31,953 nt of DNA from CAYRTD01 sp964426915 (GCA_964426915.1 CAYRTD010000026.1:1-31953), one strand, 5' to 3'; positions 22,201-31,666 are shown, counted from the first letter of the stretch. Numbers and translations: made by a program. The notes: generated by a model not told the origin, from the letters alone.

Positions 22201-22241
22201 AAAAAATATCATTCGCTACCTGAGTAGTTACAAACAATTAA

Positions 22242-23393
22242 ATGAATCCTAAAAGAAAGAATCCTAAAATCCTTGTTGCACCAAACGCATTTAAGGAAAG
22301 TCTTTCGGCAACGCAGGCAGCAGAAGCAATTTCCAAAGGATTGATAAGGCTTGTACCATCTGATAATATCATTAAATTACCGGTTGCCGACGGAGGAGAT
22401 GGCAGTCTTGAAGTTCTTACCCAATACCTTGGTCTTGAAAAAAGAGAATACACAACAGTTGATCCACTGGGACGTAATATTTCTGCCCCTGTATCTTATT
22501 CCTCTAAAAAAGAAGCTTTTATAGAAATGGCTTGCGCGACCGGTTTACACCTTCTCAGGAATAATGAAAAGGATGCCGCCCACTCCGATTCATACGGAAC
22601 CGGGATCCTCATAAAAAAAGCCATCAAAGAAGGGGTAAATACCTTAAACCTGTTTGTTGGTGGAACTGCCAGCATGGATATGGGAACCGGAATTCTCAGA
22701 GGACTTGGGTTTTCTTTTCTGGATCATGCAGGTAATGAAGTCCCTCCCGGAGGTATAAATCTCGGAAAAATAAAAAATTTTTCACTCCCGGCCAAGGATG
22801 CTTATGAACACTATAAAAAGTTGGAAATCAGGATTTTTTGTGATGTTAAAAATGCACTTACCGGGCCACATGGTGCAGTAAGGACATTTGGGTCACAAAA
22901 GGACCAGGGAAAAACGGACTTTCAGGAGCTGGAAAAATCTTTTGAATCATTTGCCGGACTGCTTAAAGAAAATACCGGATATGAAGTTTCGGAATTTCCT
23001 GGATCCGGTGCTGCCGGAGGAGTACCTGCGGGCCTTTCTGCTTTCCTGAATGTTAATATTTTTGAGGGAGCTGAAAAAATTCTTGAAATATTTGATTTCA
23101 GGAAATATGTCCAAGAATCGGATATTGTAATTACAGGTGAGGGAAAACTTGACCAACAAAGCTTTGGAGGAAAAGCTCCTTCCGTAATTGCTGGTATAGC
23201 AAGGGAACACAATAAGAAGGTCATTTTTATTGGAGGTGATGTCCCTAACGATATTGAACATGAGGCATATGATCACTTCGATGCAATTTTTTCTATTGTT
23301 CCCGCACCGGTCAGTTTGACTGATTCAATTGAAAATACAGGGCGATGGCTTGAACGTACTGCTTACCTTATAGCAAAAATGCTATATTTATAA
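22242..23393 (+). CDS. Glycerate kinase (GarK/GlxK family)
   Basis: The 383-residue protein fits the TIGR00045-type glycerate 2-kinase family. The N-terminal motif is ILVAPNAFKESLSATQAAEAISKG, like VAPDSFKGSLSA in E. coli. LPVADGGDGSLEVL, FVGGTASMDMGTGILRGLG and VITGEGKLDQQSFGGKAPSVIAG are the other conserved blocks, in the usual order. It phosphorylates D-glycerate for entry to glycolysis. The start ATG at 22242 gives a normal N-terminus. There is no glyoxylate or tartronate gene nearby, so its source of glycerate is unknown. It shares a strand with the patatin and peptidase genes but the gaps of 108 and 177 bases do not prove one transcript. Confidence 0.95.
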   Translation: MNPKRKNPKILVAPNAFKESLSATQAAEAISKGLIRLVPSDNIIKLPVADGGDGSLEVLTQYLGLEKREYTTVDPLGRNISAPVSYSSKKEAFIEMACATGLHLLRNNEKDAAHSDSYGTGILIKKAIKEGVNTLNLFVGGTASMDMGTGILRGLGFSFLDHAGNEVPPGGINLGKIKNFSLPAKDAYEHYKKLEIRIFCDVKNALTGPHGAVRTFGSQKDQGKTDFQELEKSFESFAGLLKENTGYEVSEFPGSGAAGGVPAGLSAFLNVNIFEGAEKILEIFDFRKYVQESDIVITGEGKLDQQSFGGKAPSVIAGIAREHNKKVIFIGGDVPNDIEHEAYDHFDAIFSIVPAPVSLTDSIENTGRWLERTAYLIAKMLYL

Positions 23394-23570
23394 CGTTTTT
23401 GATAATACATGTTCTTCGTTATTTATATTTTCAAAAAAAAATATAGTTTTAAACCTTAGTATTCATAAATGAATGAATAAGAAAGTGATTTTTTTTATAA
23501 ATAAATCTGAGAAGGTTTTCATTTAAATGATTCTGACCATTTTTAAAATTTATTAAATGTTATTACAGTG

Positions 23571-25226
23571 ATGAAAAATATTTCCTTTACATTCTTAATG
23601 TCCCTGGTCTTCTTTACCGGACACACCCAGCAAGAGATAGAAAAGGGTTTGAATTCCATCAATGAAAATATGGTTGAAGCTCAACTGGAATTTTTGTCTT
23701 CCGACTGGACCGAGGGTAGAGCAACAGGAAGCAGGGGTGCATACATGGCTGCCGATTATATTGCCAGTATGTTTAAACTTTACAGTCTGGAACCCGGGGG
23801 AGACATGGTAAATAAACGATTTTCAAGAATTGAGACCGCTAAGGGAAAGAAAAACAAAAGTTACAGAAGTTATTTCCAGAATTTTCCATTAATTGAATAT
23901 TCCGGCAAGGATGATCAGGAGCTCTCATTGATCACAAAAAAGAAAAACACAGTATCGGAAATTAACTTTTCATATAAAACAGATTTCCATCTTTCTCCGG
24001 GACCTCTTTCTCAGTCGGGGAGCGGTAATGTCGTTTTCGTTGGCTATGGCTTAAAAAATGAGGAAATTTCCTATAATGAGCTTGAAAAGAGTGATCTTGA
24101 GGGGAAAGTTATACTTCGCTTAAGCGGGTATCCGGGTCATAAAGATGACGATTCCCCTTCACAAAAAATATTTAAACCAAAAAACCGGTGGGAAGAGTGG
24201 CAAATGAGAAGTAATAAAGATATGGCGGCAGCAGAACTCGGCGTGCTTGCCATACTGGAAATTGATATTGATGGACAAGCTTATAGAAATTGGTCGGAAA
24301 ACATACCTTTTCGTTATAATACCCATATGTTTGAAGGTGATGAAAGACCCGATAGCTATTATGAGACACGGATGACAGCTCCCGGCGCTAACATGGACCT
24401 TCGCCCGCCTGTTTTTACTATATCATTAAGAATGGCCAATGAAATACTCGCTTCGTCGGGCATTGACCTTGAAGAATTTGAAAGAAATGCTGCCATGGAT
24501 GCCAAACCTCAAACTAAGGAACTTAAAGGAAAAGAGATCACATTCAAAACTAATGTAGAATCCAGAATTATAAATGCAAGAAATGTGGTGGGTGTTCTCA
24601 AAGGGAAAGACAGCAGTAATTTTATTGTAATTGGTGGACATTATGATCATCTCGGAAAACATAACGGGTATATCTGGAATGGGGCGGATGATAATGCCTC
24701 AGGAACGGTTGGGGTAATGAGTATTGCAAAAGCCTGTATGGAGACAGGAGAAATGCCCGAGAAGACAATTGTTTTTGCCGCATGGACTGGTGAAGAAAAA
24801 GGATTATGGGGCTCAAAATATTTTGCGGATCATCCCTGGGAGGACAAGAATATTATTCTTAATCTTAACTACGACATGATCTCCCGGGATAATGACGATG
24901 ATGAAAAGGGCAATAAGTGCAGGATGACATATACAAAAGATTACCCGATGATAGAGAAAATTTCACAGGAAAATATCAGGGCGTACAACATTGATCTGGA
25001 CGTAAATTTCCGTCCTGCCTCCGATGCAAGAGGAGGAAGCGATCACGCCCCTTTTGCAAAGAAGGGTATACCCTATTTTTATTTTATGGCAGGATTCCCT
25101 CTTGAATACCATCAGCCGGATGATCACATTGAACTGGTGAATATTACAAAAATGACAAATATTATCAGACTTGGATTCCTCAATATATGGAGTTTTGCAA
25201 ACACTGATGAATGGAGGGAACAATAA
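23571..25226 (+). CDS. Secreted M28-family zinc aminopeptidase with PA-type insert
   Basis: From the ATG at 23571 this is 551 residues, beginning with a signal peptide (MKNISFTFLMSLVFFTGHTQQ). The zinc and catalytic residues can be seen: H357 in IGGHYDHLG, D373 in GADDNASG, E408/E409 in WTGEEKG, D435 in NLNYDMISR and H492 in SDHAPFAKKGIP. That is the full M28 co-catalytic set. The stretch between about 150 and 330 is the place of a PA-like insert seen in many M28 peptidases. It probably frees amino acids from peptides in the periplasm or outside. A GTG directly before the ATG would add only one residue. The glycosidase-like gene follows after 150 bases. Confidence 0.93.
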   Translation: MKNISFTFLMSLVFFTGHTQQEIEKGLNSINENMVEAQLEFLSSDWTEGRATGSRGAYMAADYIASMFKLYSLEPGGDMVNKRFSRIETAKGKKNKSYRSYFQNFPLIEYSGKDDQELSLITKKKNTVSEINFSYKTDFHLSPGPLSQSGSGNVVFVGYGLKNEEISYNELEKSDLEGKVILRLSGYPGHKDDDSPSQKIFKPKNRWEEWQMRSNKDMAAAELGVLAILEIDIDGQAYRNWSENIPFRYNTHMFEGDERPDSYYETRMTAPGANMDLRPPVFTISLRMANEILASSGIDLEEFERNAAMDAKPQTKELKGKEITFKTNVESRIINARNVVGVLKGKDSSNFIVIGGHYDHLGKHNGYIWNGADDNASGTVGVMSIAKACMETGEMPEKTIVFAAWTGEEKGLWGSKYFADHPWEDKNIILNLNYDMISRDNDDDEKGNKCRMTYTKDYPMIEKISQENIRAYNIDLDVNFRPASDARGGSDHAPFAKKGIPYFYFMAGFPLEYHQPDDHIELVNITKMTNIIRLGFLNIWSFANTDEWREQ

Positions 25227-25377
25227 AATCATATAATATCATAATAGATTCCAGAACAAGCCTTAATAAAAGGCTATGGATCATAGGGTGTTAACAGAAT
25301 TTTTTTGTTCCCGGTCAATGATAAAAGCTTTTGAGAAATGCGATGCTTAATTTTTTTTGAATTTGAAAACCCTGATT

Positions 25378-27627
25378 ATGAAAGTACAAATTATAATACT
25401 TAATCTGGTTTTGTTCCTGACATCCTGCAATATGAGTCCGGGCCCAGTTGATTTTACCTACCCTGAAGATAAATTTACAGATGAAGCCTTACTTGACCTG
25501 AGGTATCTGAATGAGGATTACGCCGGCCAGAACGGTTTCATAAAGCTGACAGAAGACGGGGAAAGTTTTATCAGGGAAGATGGACAGCCCATAAGATTCT
25601 GGTCTGTGAACGGAGCAGATATTGCAAAACACCTCAGTGATGAGGAATTCAGAAATTATTCCCGGTTTCTGGCAAAGATGGGTGTAAACATGGCCAGGTT
25701 TCATGGCTCAATAAATCCTGCAGGTAAAGGAACAATGATAAACTGGGTGGATACATCCGAAGTTAATGCTATCTGGAAGGCGGTAGCTTTACTTAAGGAT
25801 GAGGGAATTTATACCAGTATTTCTCCTTTCTGGGCCCACAACGGTCATATGGGTGGATGGGTTCCGGAAGAATGGGGTATTGAGGGATATTCAGGAAAGG
25901 ATGCTCTCTGGGGAGTGATGTATTTTAGCGACACCCTGAAGGAGGCTTATAAATCATGGGTAAAATATTTATATACAGAAGAAAATCCTTATACAGGCAT
26001 TGCTCTTAAGGATGATCCCGCTGTAGGATTAATACAGATCAAGAATGAAGACGGTCTGTTTTTCTGGACAATGCAAAATATTAAACCGGAACTTAGAGAA
26101 ATAATTGTAGAAAAATTCACAGCCTGGACAATAGAAAAATACGGATCCCTCCCGGAGGTCAGAGCCGCCTGGAATAATATCCGGATTTCTGGCGATAGTG
26201 ACTCCGGATTTGATATTTACAGTACCTGGGAGTTAACAAAGGAAGCTCCGGCGGCAGCAAAGCCCAGGATGAGAGACCAGATAGAGTTTTTTATAGAAAC
26301 TCAGTATAATTTCTATAAGGAAATGCACGAATATTATCGTAATGAACTTGGATGTAAGCAAGTTATCAATGCCAATAACTGGAAAACCGCTGATCCATGC
26401 CGGCTATTGGATGCTGAGAGATATACTTACACGGCATGCGAGGTTTCCGCAGTTAACCGGCACTACTCTCCGGAGCATTTTGGTGAGTATTCCGGCTGGA
26501 GAATTGATCCGGGTCATTTTTATCAGGGTACCAGTGCTCTTAAAAATCCGGTAGAAATTCCGGTAAATATCAGACAAACTTCTGGTCAGCCATTGATAGT
26601 AACAGAAGGTGGATGGAACCTTCCTCACAAATATCAGTCGGAAGCCCCACTGTTGATTGCTTCATATATGTCACTCACAGGGGTGGATTCATATTACTGG
26701 TTTCATGTAAATTCCCCCGGCTTAATGGAAAATCCTTATTTTGGTTCCGACCTAGCTGAACATGATGGGAAACAAAATTCTATGAACAAATGGACCTATT
26801 CAGTCCCAGGGGGAGTATTTATGTTTCCTGCTAATGCCCTAATGTTCAGAATGAATTATATAAAAGAAGGAGAAGAGGTAATTAAGGAGCGAAGGACCTT
26901 AAATGAAGTTTATAACAGGAATATACCTGCTCTTTGCGAGGAAAACAGCTATAACCCTAATCGTGATGAAGATTTCAGAACTATGGAATCCACCCGGGGA
27001 GCCAGGGTCAATCCTCTGGCCTTCCTTACAGGAAAAGTCATGGTAGAGTACGGTGCAGAAAATTCGCAAATATTTACCAGTCCTGAACTGAAATCGCTTA
27101 TTGATCTGGAGGAAAGTACCGTAACCTCAGTAACCGGGGAGATGAGCCTGGATTATGGGAGGGGGATATTTACACTCGACTCGCCCTATGCAAAAGGCAT
27201 TTCAGGGTTTCTCTCGGGAGATGTGGGATATGTCCTTGATGGACTTTACATTAAGAGTATAAATGATTATGCAACTGTGTCTCTTGTATCTATGGATGGA
27301 AAACCACTGGCCGATTCTGAGAAGATATTATTACAATCGGGAACCGTATACAGGCCTGAAGGATGGAAAGAAGAAGCCTCGGAATACATTAATAATGGAG
27401 ATACCCTTCAGGGATATAAAATCTTAAGTACCGGGAGCATGCCATGGAAAGCAGATGCATTGATCATGCATGTAGAACTAAGGAATGAAAAGGTGAATGA
27501 AGCAATTCTTTTAAATAGTGCCGGTTATCAGGTAAAGAAAATTAAAGTAAAGAATCAGTCAGGAATGGCAATACTTGACTTGCCCAAGGACGCAACTTAC
27601 GTCATTTTAAGAAAGTCCGGATCCTGA
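25378..27627 (+). CDS. Clan GH-A glycosidase-like lipoprotein (GH5-type fold)
   Basis: From the ATG at 25378 this is 749 residues with a lipoprotein signal (FLTSC, Cys17). The first catalytic part starts with GQPIRFWSVNGADIA and MGVNMARFHGSIN, as in GH5-like (beta/alpha)8 enzymes. The general acid/base candidate is E224 in the QIKNEDGLFFW stretch (NE motif). The nucleophile candidate is E410 in LIVTEGGWN. These two glutamates on strands 4 and 7 fit clan GH-A. The C-terminal part (after about 530) looks like a beta-rich accessory domain. The family number and sugar cannot be fixed. It may act on the same glycan as the sulfatases. Confidence 0.82.
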   Translation: MKVQIIILNLVLFLTSCNMSPGPVDFTYPEDKFTDEALLDLRYLNEDYAGQNGFIKLTEDGESFIREDGQPIRFWSVNGADIAKHLSDEEFRNYSRFLAKMGVNMARFHGSINPAGKGTMINWVDTSEVNAIWKAVALLKDEGIYTSISPFWAHNGHMGGWVPEEWGIEGYSGKDALWGVMYFSDTLKEAYKSWVKYLYTEENPYTGIALKDDPAVGLIQIKNEDGLFFWTMQNIKPELREIIVEKFTAWTIEKYGSLPEVRAAWNNIRISGDSDSGFDIYSTWELTKEAPAAAKPRMRDQIEFFIETQYNFYKEMHEYYRNELGCKQVINANNWKTADPCRLLDAERYTYTACEVSAVNRHYSPEHFGEYSGWRIDPGHFYQGTSALKNPVEIPVNIRQTSGQPLIVTEGGWNLPHKYQSEAPLLIASYMSLTGVDSYYWFHVNSPGLMENPYFGSDLAEHDGKQNSMNKWTYSVPGGVFMFPANALMFRMNYIKEGEEVIKERRTLNEVYNRNIPALCEENSYNPNRDEDFRTMESTRGARVNPLAFLTGKVMVEYGAENSQIFTSPELKSLIDLEESTVTSVTGEMSLDYGRGIFTLDSPYAKGISGFLSGDVGYVLDGLYIKSINDYATVSLVSMDGKPLADSEKILLQSGTVYRPEGWKEEASEYINNGDTLQGYKILSTGSMPWKADALIMHVELRNEKVNEAILLNSAGYQVKKIKVKNQSGMAILDLPKDATYVILRKSGS

Positions 27628-27637
27628 CGTATCCTTC

Positions 27638-28372
27638 TTAAGGAATAATTATTTTTATTTCCTTTGCAATGTTGAGGGCTGTGGTAAAAGTACTTATGTC
27701 CTCATATACTATTCCGTCTTCTCCGGCGTAATGGCTGTGACCGATCAGTGTCATAGGATATTCTTTTTTCCCGGAATCCAGATTAATTATGGCTTTGTAA
27801 ACAAGTGCAGGTTGGGCAGAAGTCTTATATTCCTCATTATCAGGATACTTATTATTAGTCCAGAATTCATTCCAGTCCCATGTCTGGTTGATCTCGAAAA
27901 ATACAAGGAACTGCCTCATTTCATTTGTTTCCAGACGCGAAGTCAGCACAAAACTTTGTGGAGGCGTAGGACCCGTTAAAGCATCGGGTACAGGATTCCT
28001 GGTATCCGGAACGAACAGGCCATCCTCAGCCTGTATTCCTCTGCGATGAGACCAAACCGGCAGGGCTGCAGGTCTTCTTAATTCCCCCGGCATCCATTTT
28101 CCCGTACTCGCATCCCCATGCTTAAAAATTCCTTTTCCAATCGACTCGGATACGTAGAGAGTTTGCACAAAATTGCCCTGCATATCCTCTATCCATGCAG
28201 CCATGAGGGGGTGATTGTGTTTCTCACCCTTAATAAATTCAATTATAATGGGAGGTCCTGAAGCTTCATCGTTGTAGCTGTAAACATCAGGGGATGTTAG
28301 CTGTACCTCAGTACTTTTACAACCTCCGGTAAGTAAGAGGGTTATGACTATGATAAGAATTAATAATTTCAT
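27638..28372 (-). CDS. DUF2271-like lipoprotein
   Basis: The 244-residue protein (start ATG 28372) has a lipoprotein signal (MKLLILIIVITLLLTGGC, Cys18). The body holds MAAWIEDMQGNFVQTLYVSESIGKG and later VFFEINQTWDWNEFW, which recall DUF2271, a periplasmic domain predicted to have a beta-sandwich. It starts 10 bases after the TonB receptor gene ends, so they are probably co-transcribed. A longer frame to 28396 would overlap the receptor gene. Its role may be linked to binding or handling what the receptor imports, but that is only from the location. Its 3' end lies 10 bases from the GH-A gene, facing it. Confidence 0.75.
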   Translation of the reverse strand: MKLLILIIVITLLLTGGCKSTEVQLTSPDVYSYNDEASGPPIIIEFIKGEKHNHPLMAAWIEDMQGNFVQTLYVSESIGKGIFKHGDASTGKWMPGELRRPAALPVWSHRRGIQAEDGLFVPDTRNPVPDALTGPTPPQSFVLTSRLETNEMRQFLVFFEINQTWDWNEFWTNNKYPDNEEYKTSAQPALVYKAIINLDSGKKEYPMTLIGHSHYAGEDGIVYEDISTFTTALNIAKEIKIIIP

Positions 28373-28382
28373 GATAACAGGA

Positions 28383-30800
28383 TTAAAATTGAACAATTAT
28401 TCCAAAAGTGGGTAATACTGTTCCCCCTGTTATAGCAATCTCTTTCAGCGCATAGCGTTGATCTTCAACCGGAGCTTCAGGATTAATAATAAGGGGATCT
28501 GCATTTTCATCCAGAGTCAGAACACTTTGTTGCTCAGCTTTAAAATTATAGATATTTTGAACATCAACATAGAAGTTCAAAGTAACTTTGTTAAGAAAAA
28601 ATTCTTTATCAATGCGGATATCCAGTTGATGAAATGCATCGAGTCTTTCCATATTAAACCTGTTATAATCGGGAATTCCGATTCTTCTGGCATTCCATGC
28701 CTGTACGTAGGATGATTCAATTTTATCAAAAGGAGTATAAGGTACACCGCCCACAAATCGCCATTTAATTCCTGCGCTCCAGTTATTCTTAAACTCTTTT
28801 AATGCAAGAATATTCAGAAGATGTCTGTTATCCCAGGCAGTTGGCACCCATTTTCCGCTTTCTGTAGCTTCGGATCTGAAGGCTTCACTTTCACTTCTCA
28901 CCAGGGTATATGCTACGGTCACATTCGTTCCGAAAAAATCACGGTTTCTGTAAAGTATTTCAAGTCCATATGCTCTTCCTTCCGCTATCGAAAGTACGGC
29001 TTCATCCCCAAAGGTGCCGAAATCGGCCCCTTTGCTGGAGATGGAAACTGAATCTCTGACACTGAAAGGATAATTACGGTAGTATTTGTAAAATCCTTCA
29101 ACCGTTAAACGGGAGACATCACTGGGTAACCATTCAATTCCACTGACAATATGATCTGAGGAAATATAGGACAGGTTATTATCCTGGTTTACAAGATTTC
29201 CCTCAGAATCTCTGAATCCTAAGGTTGTATAGGGTGGAATCTGGTAATAGCGGCCGGTATTGAAATTCAGATATAGATCCTGAAACAATAAATACGATGC
29301 CGAAAACCTTGGAGAAAGCTGATCGAGCATATTTTGCATATCCCTGGAATAATCATTCGCATCGGTTCTGATCCCAAGAGAAAGAGAAAGACGATCGTTA
29401 AGGATTTTTTTACTGGCCTGGGCAAATAGCCCCCATCTGAATATTTGCAGTTCTGAATTGTAATCAACATCAAATAATTCTCCATTGAGATAGGTTCTGT
29501 TAAAGGTTGAGTTAAAGTATTTGGCATATCCTCCCCCTAATCCATAGCTCAGGCGAAATCCGTTGTCAAAGCTTGTGAAACCTTCATACCGGAATTTATT
29601 TTCGATCTCATCGGAATCAAAATCCAGGGTTTTTGCAGAATCCTCATTATTATCAAGATATTTATAGGCAACGTTGTTAAGATAATTTCTGCTCAGGATC
29701 CATGAATCGTATCCATTTTCCCTGAAATGTTTATAAACGGCTCCAATAGAATAAGTCCACTGCTCATTTACCGGCAGATATCCAAGGATGTATCGTTGCT
29801 CCTCTGTTTCATTGGCATCAGTGTTGAGGGTAAACTGGTCCAGCGACCCAATGCTGATAATGCTGAGTTCATTTTTTTCATCAAAGCGGGTTTTGATCTT
29901 AAACTGGTAATCGTTATAGGTTGGCAGAAACGGCAGTCCGATTACACTAAATAAAAACTGCAGGTAGGATCTTCGAACGGATGCTATGTAGGTAGTTTTT
30001 TCCCCAAGCGGGCCATCAATGGTAAGAGCAAGATCGGAGGCTCCCAGGGCTCCCTTGAATCTTAGGCCTTCTTTGTTTCCGTCGATCTGACTGAACTCGA
30101 TAACAGAACTGAGTGCATTTCCCCTGTTTGCAGGAAAGGCCCCCGAATAAAAATCTACTTCCCTGATAAGATCTGCATTTATAATTCCCACAGGTCCTCC
30201 TGAGGCGCCCTGTGTGGCAAAATGATTTAGATTTGGAATTTCGATCCCATCGAGATAAAAGCGGTTCTCACTTGCACCGCCTCCTCTTACGATCAGGTCG
30301 TTTCTGAACGACGGAGTTGAGGCCACACCGGGATACGATTGTATTACTTTTGATATGTCACGGTTACCTCCCGGGTTTTTCTCTATTTCCACCAGACTGA
30401 TCCTGCGAAGGGAAACCGGGCTTTCCACATTTCTTCTGAAGGGAGATGCTTTTATGGTAACTTCTTCCAATTGAACGTTGGCCTCTTCCAGGGGAATTTC
30501 TACAAATACTTTTCTTGCATTGGTAACCAGTACCGGATCGGAAACATAGGATTCGAAACCGACAGAAGTGACTCTTAATTCAACATAACCCGGCTCCAGA
30601 CCCGTAAAAATGAAATTTCCGTCAAGATCGCTTATGGAACCTATGCTGGTCCCGAAAACTGCGATGGTAGCAAAGGCTACAGGTTCGTTATTTTTTGAAT
30701 TATAGATCCTTCCTTCTATGATCCCATTATTCTGAGCAGAAAGCGAAAGAGAAGTTAATACAGCTATTATGCTTATAAACAACCTATTAAAAAATATCAT
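28383..30800 (-). CDS. TonB-dependent outer-membrane receptor with CarboxypepD_reg-like N-terminal domain
   Basis: From the ATG at 30800 this is 805 residues. A signal peptide (MIFFNRLFISIIAVLTSLSLSAQ) is followed by a CarboxypepD_reg-like domain (IIEGRIYNSKNNEPVAFATIAVFG, to about residue 95). The plug follows (VIQSYPGVASTPSFRNDLIVRGGGASENRFYLDGIEIP and IREVDFYSGAFPANRGNALSSVIEF). The rest is a 22-stranded barrel ending GTVLPTFGIIVQF. It is not of the SusC type, as it lacks a SusD partner. Its ligand is unknown; metal chelates or small organic ligands are as likely as sugars. Other possible starts are ATGs at 30827, 30821 and 30818; 30800 gives the cleanest signal peptide. Confidence 0.92.
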   Translation of the reverse strand: MIFFNRLFISIIAVLTSLSLSAQNNGIIEGRIYNSKNNEPVAFATIAVFGTSIGSISDLDGNFIFTGLEPGYVELRVTSVGFESYVSDPVLVTNARKVFVEIPLEEANVQLEEVTIKASPFRRNVESPVSLRRISLVEIEKNPGGNRDISKVIQSYPGVASTPSFRNDLIVRGGGASENRFYLDGIEIPNLNHFATQGASGGPVGIINADLIREVDFYSGAFPANRGNALSSVIEFSQIDGNKEGLRFKGALGASDLALTIDGPLGEKTTYIASVRRSYLQFLFSVIGLPFLPTYNDYQFKIKTRFDEKNELSIISIGSLDQFTLNTDANETEEQRYILGYLPVNEQWTYSIGAVYKHFRENGYDSWILSRNYLNNVAYKYLDNNEDSAKTLDFDSDEIENKFRYEGFTSFDNGFRLSYGLGGGYAKYFNSTFNRTYLNGELFDVDYNSELQIFRWGLFAQASKKILNDRLSLSLGIRTDANDYSRDMQNMLDQLSPRFSASYLLFQDLYLNFNTGRYYQIPPYTTLGFRDSEGNLVNQDNNLSYISSDHIVSGIEWLPSDVSRLTVEGFYKYYRNYPFSVRDSVSISSKGADFGTFGDEAVLSIAEGRAYGLEILYRNRDFFGTNVTVAYTLVRSESEAFRSEATESGKWVPTAWDNRHLLNILALKEFKNNWSAGIKWRFVGGVPYTPFDKIESSYVQAWNARRIGIPDYNRFNMERLDAFHQLDIRIDKEFFLNKVTLNFYVDVQNIYNFKAEQQSVLTLDENADPLIINPEAPVEDQRYALKEIAITGGTVLPTFGIIVQF

Positions 30801-30913
30801 TGGCTCGATTCTTTCCATCATTAACATCTGATATTTTTTTTTGTTCAACGTTTGTTTAAAAATATATCTAAATCGTTAAACAATAATTTTTATATTACCT
30901 GACTAAATTCGAT

Positions 30914-31010
30914 TCTGTCAAAAGAGTCGGGTGTTTGGATCATGGCTGAACTGCGAGGTATTGGTGAGCTCCCGGGGAATCTAATACCTGGGGTCAAAGC
31001 CTGCCGGTGC
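30914..31010. mobile_element. Decayed member of the MITE-like family (copy E)
   Basis: CTGTCAAAAGAGTCGGGTGT and TTGGATCATGGCTGAACTG match the left part of copy A (GTCAATAAAGTCAAGTGTCTGG and ATAACCGAATTG), with later TGAGCTC and GGTCAAAGCCTGC blocks in the same order. The other terminus was not found, so it is probably a partial or mutated copy. It lies upstream of the TonB receptor gene. Confidence 0.6.
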
Positions 31011-31027
31011 TTAAATTGGGCCTGAGA

Positions 31028-31288
31028 TTATTCTTTAGACTTTCTTTTTTTTCGAAAAAGAAAGTACTTTTTCCCCAGCAACTGACCAAGAAAATATGAA
31101 CCAAGAAAAAGAGGAAGGATCTTCCAGCTAAGCTTTACATCAAAAAAATTTCTGATAATTATTACAAAGGGAATAGGGATATGAATATAAAGAAACCATA
31201 GGAAAGAAAATCTTTTCCTATCTCCTCTCAAATATCCGAACGGAAAATTTATAAGTATAGTGAAGAGTGCAACAAAGAAATATTCCAT
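31028..31288 (-). CDS. Small membrane protein of unknown function
   Basis: The 86-residue protein has two or three hydrophobic segments: YFFVALFTILINFPFGYL, FLWFLYIHIPIPFVIII and ILPLFLGSYFLGQLLG. It ends with a strongly basic tail (KKYFLFRKKRKSKE). The short FGYLRGDRKRFSFLWFLYIH pattern is reminiscent of small conserved membrane proteins in Bacteroidota, but I cannot name a family or function. It is probably a real gene because the frame is clean, with good membrane-segment structure and a normal start. It stands alone. Confidence 0.7.
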   Translation of the reverse strand: MEYFFVALFTILINFPFGYLRGDRKRFSFLWFLYIHIPIPFVIIIRNFFDVKLSWKILPLFLGSYFLGQLLGKKYFLFRKKRKSKE

Positions 31289-31386
31289 TAAAACCGGATT
31301 GTGCTGAGGTGATAGAATTGATTTACCAAAGATAGGAATTATTATGGGAATGGTAGGAGGGTGCCTAAGAAGTAATAATCTTTTTC

Positions 31387-31407
31387 AAAGAACTTACAAT
31401 CTGAAAG
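31387..31407. repeat. 21-bp repeat shared with 22180-22200
   Basis: Exact reverse complement of the copy at 22180-22200. It lies about 30 bases upstream of intron domain V, so it may be part of intron domain IV remains or an unrelated dispersed repeat. Confidence 0.7.
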
Positions 31408-31436
31408 CTGATCTATCAGCGAAACCAAATTGAGAG

Positions 31437-31509
31437 GAACCGTATGCGGGAAATCCGCTCGTCCGGATCTGTAGGGGAGCGGCGAAGTAATGAGCCGCTC
31501 TACCCGGAC
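31437..31509 (+). ncRNA. Group II intron 3' end: domains V and VI (remnant)
   Basis: Domain V at 31437-31469 reads GAACCGTATGCGG, a GAAA loop, then CCGCTCGTCCGGATC. It aligns with the bacterial domain V consensus (GAGCCGTATGCGGTGAAAACCGC and so on) with one base missing and few changes. Domain VI follows at 31470-31504, with the stem AGCGGC/GCCGCT and a bulged A in CTACCC as the likely branch point (31502). The 3' end would be GGAC at 31506-31509, seven bases after that A and ending in AC as group II introns do. No reverse transcriptase and no clear 5' end lie within the window, so most of the intron is gone. Confidence 0.8.
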
Positions 31510-31564
31510 TCTCTAAACATTCAATCTCAATCGCTTTTAAATTGGGGTTTATTGACATTGAAAA

Positions 31565-31584
31565 AATCCCCTAAAAAGGGGATT
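31565..31584. terminator. Hairpin with T-run, possibly bidirectional
   Basis: AATCCCCT and AGGGGATT form an 8-bp stem with an AAAA loop. On the minus strand four T follow directly; on the plus strand nine T follow at 31592-31600 after a GACTAGTC spacer. It lies between the intron remnant and the last gene. Confidence 0.6.
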
Positions 31585-31666
31585 GACTAGTCTTTTTTTT
31601 TGAATAACTTTATTTAAGCTTTCAATAAGAGAAAAAAATAATTAATGTTGAGGTAGATGTGATCAA

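Noticed and set aside
25259..25275. AGCCTT/AAGGCT hairpin after the M28 peptidase gene as a terminator
   Set aside because: The 6-base stem has no T-run after it, so it does not support a terminator.
31350..31440. Short plus-strand frame starting MGMVGGCLRSNNLF as an intron maturase fragment
   Set aside because: It is under 30 codons with no reverse transcriptase or maturase motif.
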